This document shows positions 59,444-64,000 of a stretch of DNA of 64,000 nucleotides, piece after piece. Each line of letters starts with the position of its first letter. Position 1 is the stretch's first letter. This DNA comes from Dioscorea cayenensis subsp. rotundata (taxonomy: Eukaryota; Streptophyta; Magnoliopsida; Dioscoreales; Dioscoreaceae), in assembly GCF_009730915.1 (NCBI RefSeq), contig NC_052482.1, positions 19,064,345 to 19,128,344 on the forward strand, written 5' to 3'. The translations under genes were made by a program, and so were the position numbers. Under the pieces are notes generated by a model. That model saw only the letters and a program-made list of their open reading frames with translations, was not told the DNA's origin and searched no databases.

Positions 59444-59848
59444 AGCTTTCATCAGTAATGCCAATTTTTCGAATCACAGGGGATGTAAAAACCCAAAGGG
59501 ATGTGTTATCTGGTAGACATTGCTGCATATTGATTAAGTATTCAATGAGTTATACTATTTAGAGTAAACTAGGGTCCCTTTTTTTGTATAACTGAAGGTA
59601 TTGAGTGAGGTACATGCCTTTGAAGTACAGGTGTTTATACGCAGAAACAGAGCTCTGAAATCACAAGCATGAATTAATGGAGTCACTTCATCATTAAGAG
59701 ATCAAGAATACAGTAGTTTTAATGAAACTGTTTTTTTGATTCTTGCTTAAATGGCTAAAATCCAACATATAGCTTAAGAACATGTACTAAAGTTCTGCAT
59801 GTTATGTTCAATGATCAATAAGAGGCTTCATGGAGAACAATCAAATTC
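58716..59848. other. Intergenic DNA with an AAT/AATA microsatellite
   Basis: No gene seen. A run of ataat then aataaata units at about 59390-59440 is the main feature. Confidence 0.6.
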
Positions 59849-59861
59849 AAGTAGCATAACT
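59849..59861 (+). repeat. Left target-site duplication of the SINE
   Basis: aagtagcataact, identical to 60087-60099. Confidence 0.9.
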
Positions 59862-60086
59862 TTTTAAGAAGATGAGCGGGGCGAACCCACTAGAGACCCC
59901 AGAGATGTGCACAAGTCTCGATGGAATAAGTGGGGGACAGGCGCACTCACGTGCAGCTGGAACCACCCGTACACAACCACTATTCATAACTCCCAGAAAT
60001 GTGCTCTCAGCCGAGAATCGAACTCTCACCACTCGGTGAGAGCTCTATTGACGACCCGTGTATCAATAGACCCGAAGTTCATTGGG
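59862..60086 (-). mobile_element. tRNA-type SINE, 225 bp, minus strand
   Basis: Flanked by a perfect 13-bp duplication aagtagcataact. In minus orientation the 5' end reads cccaatgaacttcgggtcta. About 75 bases in is gagttcgattctcgg, a good match to the RNA polymerase III B box of tRNAs (GGTTCGANTCC). The 3' end is a short A-run (ttttt at 59862-59866 on the plus strand). Size, B box, A-tail and target duplication fit a plant SINE moved by LINE enzymes. The A box is not clearly recognisable. GC-rich compared with its surroundings. Confidence 0.8.
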
Positions 60087-60099
60087 AAGTAGCATAACT
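60087..60099 (+). repeat. Right target-site duplication of the SINE
   Basis: aagtagcataact, identical to 59849-59861. Confidence 0.9.
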
Positions 60100-60763
60100 G
60101 TTAGATAACATATAAGTTGTTCTTTTGTCCATCTCTTCTTCTTCATGGATTACAAGTCACAAACATGCAAACATGTTAAAAACAATAGAAAATATGAAAA
60201 GATAACAAAGAAAATTCATATGCTGACCTCTTGAAGAAAAAAGAACTGTTTTGCACTTTGCTTTAATTTAAAAGGAGAGAGTGCTCTTCACTTAAGCTCT
60301 TCCATAAAAACGTTGAACTTTTACATGTGAAGCTGGAATAGAGTTGTTTAACAAATTAAAGAATTGTCACAAATAGAACTAGCCCATATTTAAGTTGCCT
60401 AGATGAGACCTAAAAAACAAGAGCTCATATTGTAGTTTAATATAGAGTCAGTTAGTTTCCTGATTATTTCAATTATATATTACATAACTGCAAGTGGTGA
60501 AATAATTTTCCGTTTATTATTTTTTTATTTTTTTATTTATTATTTTTTATTATATTTATTTTATTATTATTATTTTTTTATAAAAATAGATAAACCACAA
60601 ATTTTTTATTTATTTTAACTAAAATTTTAGATAGATACATCCTCCTCCAGAACCATATTGAAAAACCAATTAAATGATAAATAAATAAATAAATAAAATG
60701 GTTATGAAATGACAGATAACCAATAGTCTCTTGGTCTATTTGTCAATGGACCCCTTGCAGACG
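60100..60763. other. AT-rich intergenic DNA, no gene seen
   Basis: Contains tttatta-type low-complexity DNA near 60515-60580 and an aataaata run near 60680. Nothing else supported. Confidence 0.6.
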
Positions 60764-61000
60764 GTGTTTATTTCAGAGAAAACCGTAGATCGAACTTCAA
60801 AGTCCATGTAACGTGAGGTCCCATGAGAGTATAAAGTGTATTGATGTATTAACTCCACACTTATATAAGTTCTTAACTTAATGCTTATTTCAGAGAAAAC
60901 CATAGATCGAACTTCAAAGTCCATGTAAAGTGAGGCTCCATGAGGGTATAAAGTGTATTGATGTATTAACTCCACATTTATATAAGTTTTTAACTTCCCT
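60764..61000 (+). repeat. 117-bp direct tandem duplication, two copies
   Basis: Each unit contains tttcagagaaaacc, tagatcgaacttcaaagtcc and gtattgatgtattaactcca. The first tttcagagaa is at 60771 and the second at 60888. Units differ by a few substitutions. The text has the style of LTR fragments, but no element border is visible. Confidence 0.85.
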
Positions 61001-61565
61001 TGGATGCAGGTCATTTGTCACCTATTTGTCATGGATAAAATTATTTGTCTAATCAAACAAATCATGGTCTATGATCAATTAGAAATGCGAAAATCATCAC
61101 AATTTTTATTTTTATTTTGTTTTTGTTTTGTTTTTTGTTTTTCACTTGCTTGTTTACAAATAAGGCAGTTTTAGTGTTTTACAAATACTTTTTACTTAAT
61201 TATAAGATTATAGTACAAAGATTTTACCAAATTACATCATAATTAAAAAAATAAAACAATCTATGATTAAAATAGAATATGACCGAATTATCTTTAACAT
61301 ATCTTATTTCAATAAAATGTAATAAATATTTCGTGCAATCTATTCAACATCAAATATAATGCAATACAAGCCTCTGTGGTTTAACTCAATAACTTGTATT
61401 TTATTGTATTTCTTGTATTATTCTCATATTGAAATCAAATTACAAAATAAAAAAATGGTATAATTTTATTATGTAGGAAGTGCAAATGATTATTACAGAA
61501 ATTATAACATATTTTATTCCTGGAGAATGAGTGTTTAATTAACAAAATAAAAAAATTATAGAAAT
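61001..61565. other. AT-rich intergenic DNA, no gene seen
   Basis: Low complexity, many stops, no repeat border or gene resolved. Confidence 0.6.
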
Positions 61566-61830
61566 CAGCAGATCGGTGATTAGACTGCCAATGGCCAGTT
61601 GTCGAAGGTCGGCCGAACCACCAGTGGATCGCTGGTGTGTCACCGGAGGCTAGCCGGCCGATGGACAAACCACCGGTGGATCGCCGGTGTGTCACCGAAG
61701 GCTAGTGGACCGGTGGTTGAACCGCTAGTGGACCAGTGACCGGTCGCTGGAGGCCGGCCGTACCGCCGGCCAGACTGGTGGCCGGTCGCCGGAGGTCGGC
61801 CAGGTCACCGGTGGACAGATGGCTGGATAA
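61566..61830. repeat. GC-rich patch with imperfect tandem units
   Basis: About 265 bp rich in ccggtgg and gccggtcgccgg motifs within very AT-rich DNA. A unit accaccggtggatcgccggt (with variants), followed by gtgtcaccg and ggctag, occurs at 61617-61653 and 61669-61705, period 52 bp. Such GC-rich subterminal repeats are common in plant DNA transposons, and an AT-rich stretch ending ccaaacaggtcg (about 62022-62033) may be the other part. Element borders are not resolved. Confidence 0.5.
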
Positions 61831-64000
61831 AAAAAGAGAGAGACTTTTTATAATGAAAAAATATTCTGCTAAGAATGAAATATTTTTTTATACCATAATA
61901 CCAATATTATGCCATAATTTTATACTCTAAAATAAGCACCCAAACAACCAATATAGCATAATTCTCAAAAAATATTAAATTATGGTATATTGTACATATT
62001 ATGCTATAATTCTGGCCTATCCAAACAGGTCGTGAATATGGTTCTGGATAGTATAACACAACATACTAGGTGGTCCTAAAAATTTATGGTTATATATTCA
62101 AATTGATATTATTTAAATAAATTGAAATTAGACTATTATCTAAAAATAAAAAATAAAAAAAATAAAAAAATGAAGAGGTCGTTCACATTTCCGTTTCCAT
62201 TATAGCAGCAGACTCAACTTCAAAATTAAGTTTAAGTTTGAAATAAAAAGTATTTACATGAATAAATGTTTTTATAGGTAGGGCTAAAGCATACATCAAA
62301 CTTTCCACAAACCCTTGGAAAAAGTCTTTGTTCAAAGTAAATGAGAATGCTTATGAAATAAAACACAGTTTTGTAGGCTTGTAGCCATTGTGCCTGACTG
62401 ACAAGACAACCTATAATTTTATAATTAGTTCTTCTCTCTAAAGAGACAAAATAAATTATCAATATTTTTAAATGATAAAACTTTTTAGCCTTCATACTAA
62501 ACAAGATGTCAAGATTCCTTGCTTAATTTAATGAGAAAATAAGTATTCTTCAAGTAAAATCAAGTTATAATATGGCTTCCAACTTTGTTTTGAGCTTCTT
62601 AAGTAATCACAATTTGAACAAACAAGAGCTTGATGTCAACTGGAAGAAGTACAACAAACAACAAGTTAAGATACTAATTAACAATTAATATCACCGCACA
62701 ACAAATCGTTTGACCATCTTAAGTCTTCAACTGAACATCTTAATCAACGATTATAATTTATATTCTTACACTAATAAATAAAAGATTAGAAGCTAGCGTA
62801 GTCAACACTATTAATTAATTATCGGCATTGCTTAAAAAGAGATTGTACAAGAATTCAGATCCTTAACATCTCCATTAATAGTTATTCATTAAAACAATTT
62901 TGGTCAATTTCGATGTTAATTCAATCGATTTAACTTACATTATAATTAATAAAAGAAATTTCTCACAGATCCTTCTTCATATATATCATATATGTAATAT
63001 ACACATTGCTTTTATAATTACTAATTAGAGAATTAGTATTTCATTTTTTAGTGTGTTTGGTATGAGAATTAATTTAAGATTTGAATGGACATAAAAAGGA
63101 AATCTATTATTTCTATATTTGATATAAAATTTATGAAATTATTTCCATACTCTTATAAAAGGTTGGTTATAAAATATTTTGGTGTTATTCTCATGTTTAG
63201 TATTAATAACATATTCTTATGAATATATATATATATATATATATTTATGAATCAAATAAGAGAATAAAATATTTTTAGGTTTATTATGCTCAAAAGAATC
63301 TATATTCCCATAATAATATTTTAAACCTTGTATCAAATGCTTCTTTAGTCAAAATTCTAGGTGTTTGAATCTGACTTTTTCCTAATCAATATATACACAT
63401 GTACATGCATTAGAAGAAAATAAGTTAACGGAGCTTATCCTAATCCGATAAAGGAATATGCTCTCTCAAACTCAACCAAATATCTTTATAATTTTTTTAT
63501 AAATCAAACTGAAGGAAGATTTAGTTTGAGTAAAAATCAATCTCTGCTATTTTTAAGCATATGACCAAGACATTTATTTATTTATTGTAAAAACGACAAA
63601 CACCATCCTATAAAGAGTGACAAACACCATCCTATAAAGGGTGTTAAGGAGAAGACATGCACAATGGTGCATCAGTTACTGTAGTTTAACGACTTTTTAA
63701 AAATTTATTAAATTGGTCAAACGTCACATGTGTGATTAGAGTTTTTATTATGTACATGTTCAGAATATATTTTAGGAACTAAAAGAGTTAATAAATACCT
63801 CATGCCATGCAACTACAGAAGGAGAGAAATGACGAAAACTGTAAACAGTGAATGAATATGGTTACTATAGTATTTTATATAGTAGCAATATGCACAGCAT
63901 TGTAACAAAATTATTGACATATGAATTTAACCATGGACCTATCCATGCACCATCCCTATAATATTTCATTGCATTAAATAGTAGTTGGTACATTTAATTT
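61831..64000. other. AT-rich intergenic DNA to the window end
   Basis: Contains a TA microsatellite (about 63220-63243) and a 24-bp tandem duplication (63595-63642). No gene is supported. Confidence 0.6.
63595..63642 (+). repeat. 24-bp direct tandem duplication
   Basis: gacaaacaccatcctataaa followed by gagt or gggt, at 63595-63618 and 63619-63642, with one mismatch. Confidence 0.9.

Noticed and set aside
60005-60035. Possible tRNA gene, because of the gttcgattc box
   Set aside because: No acceptor stem or anticodon arm can be formed; the box lies in a unit with SINE borders and target duplications.

Overview
The window is nuclear DNA from a flowering plant. Evidence: GT-AG spliced genes with typical plant introns, plant-only families (P-class PPR protein, vicilin-like cupin, IRK/PXC2 receptor kinase, vacuolar sorting receptor), AT-rich intergenic DNA, Stowaway MITEs, a plant L1-type LINE with DUF4283, a Ty1/copia element and a tRNA-type SINE. 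A monocot (perhaps a yam relative) is possible, but I cannot establish the species. A run of exactly 1000 N marks a scaffold gap.

Layout: 1-~3110 is the 5' part of a decayed LINE on the minus strand, cut by the window edge. 3.1-9 kb is AT-rich intergenic DNA with the gap and several Stowaway MITEs. Genes follow: a conserved plant gene of unknown function (9297-13738, +), a vicilin-like seed cupin (14381-15940, +), a P-class PPR gene (16710-18436, -), an IRK/PXC2-type LRR receptor kinase (22536-25475, -), a vacuolar sorting receptor (27458-31599, -, 12 exons) and a large multi-exon conserved plant gene of unknown function (about 40056-47423, -, leader exon near 49.6 kb). Between them lie a 1.45-kb solo LTR (18.8-20.2 kb), tandem repeats and a decayed Ty1/copia element (34.9-39.4 kb). 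A nearly full-length LINE (50055-56825, +) with a 15-bp target-site duplication sits just upstream of the last gene. The final 7 kb is gene-free and holds a SINE with a 13-bp target-site duplication, a second copy of a dispersed repeat, short tandem duplications and a GC-rich patch.

The genes do not form a pathway. The one functional theme is that vacuolar sorting receptors and vicilin-like cupins both belong to seed protein storage, but nothing here shows they act together.

Two observations matter most. First, five of the six host genes carry single-base frame breaks, mostly in homopolymer runs, while the protein stays conserved on both sides. This points to consensus indel errors more than to real pseudogenes. 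Second, the mobile-element content can be read in detail (matching target-site duplications, nesting, intact LINE ORF1). I found no sign of an undescribed biological system; the novel-looking parts are uncatalogued repeats.
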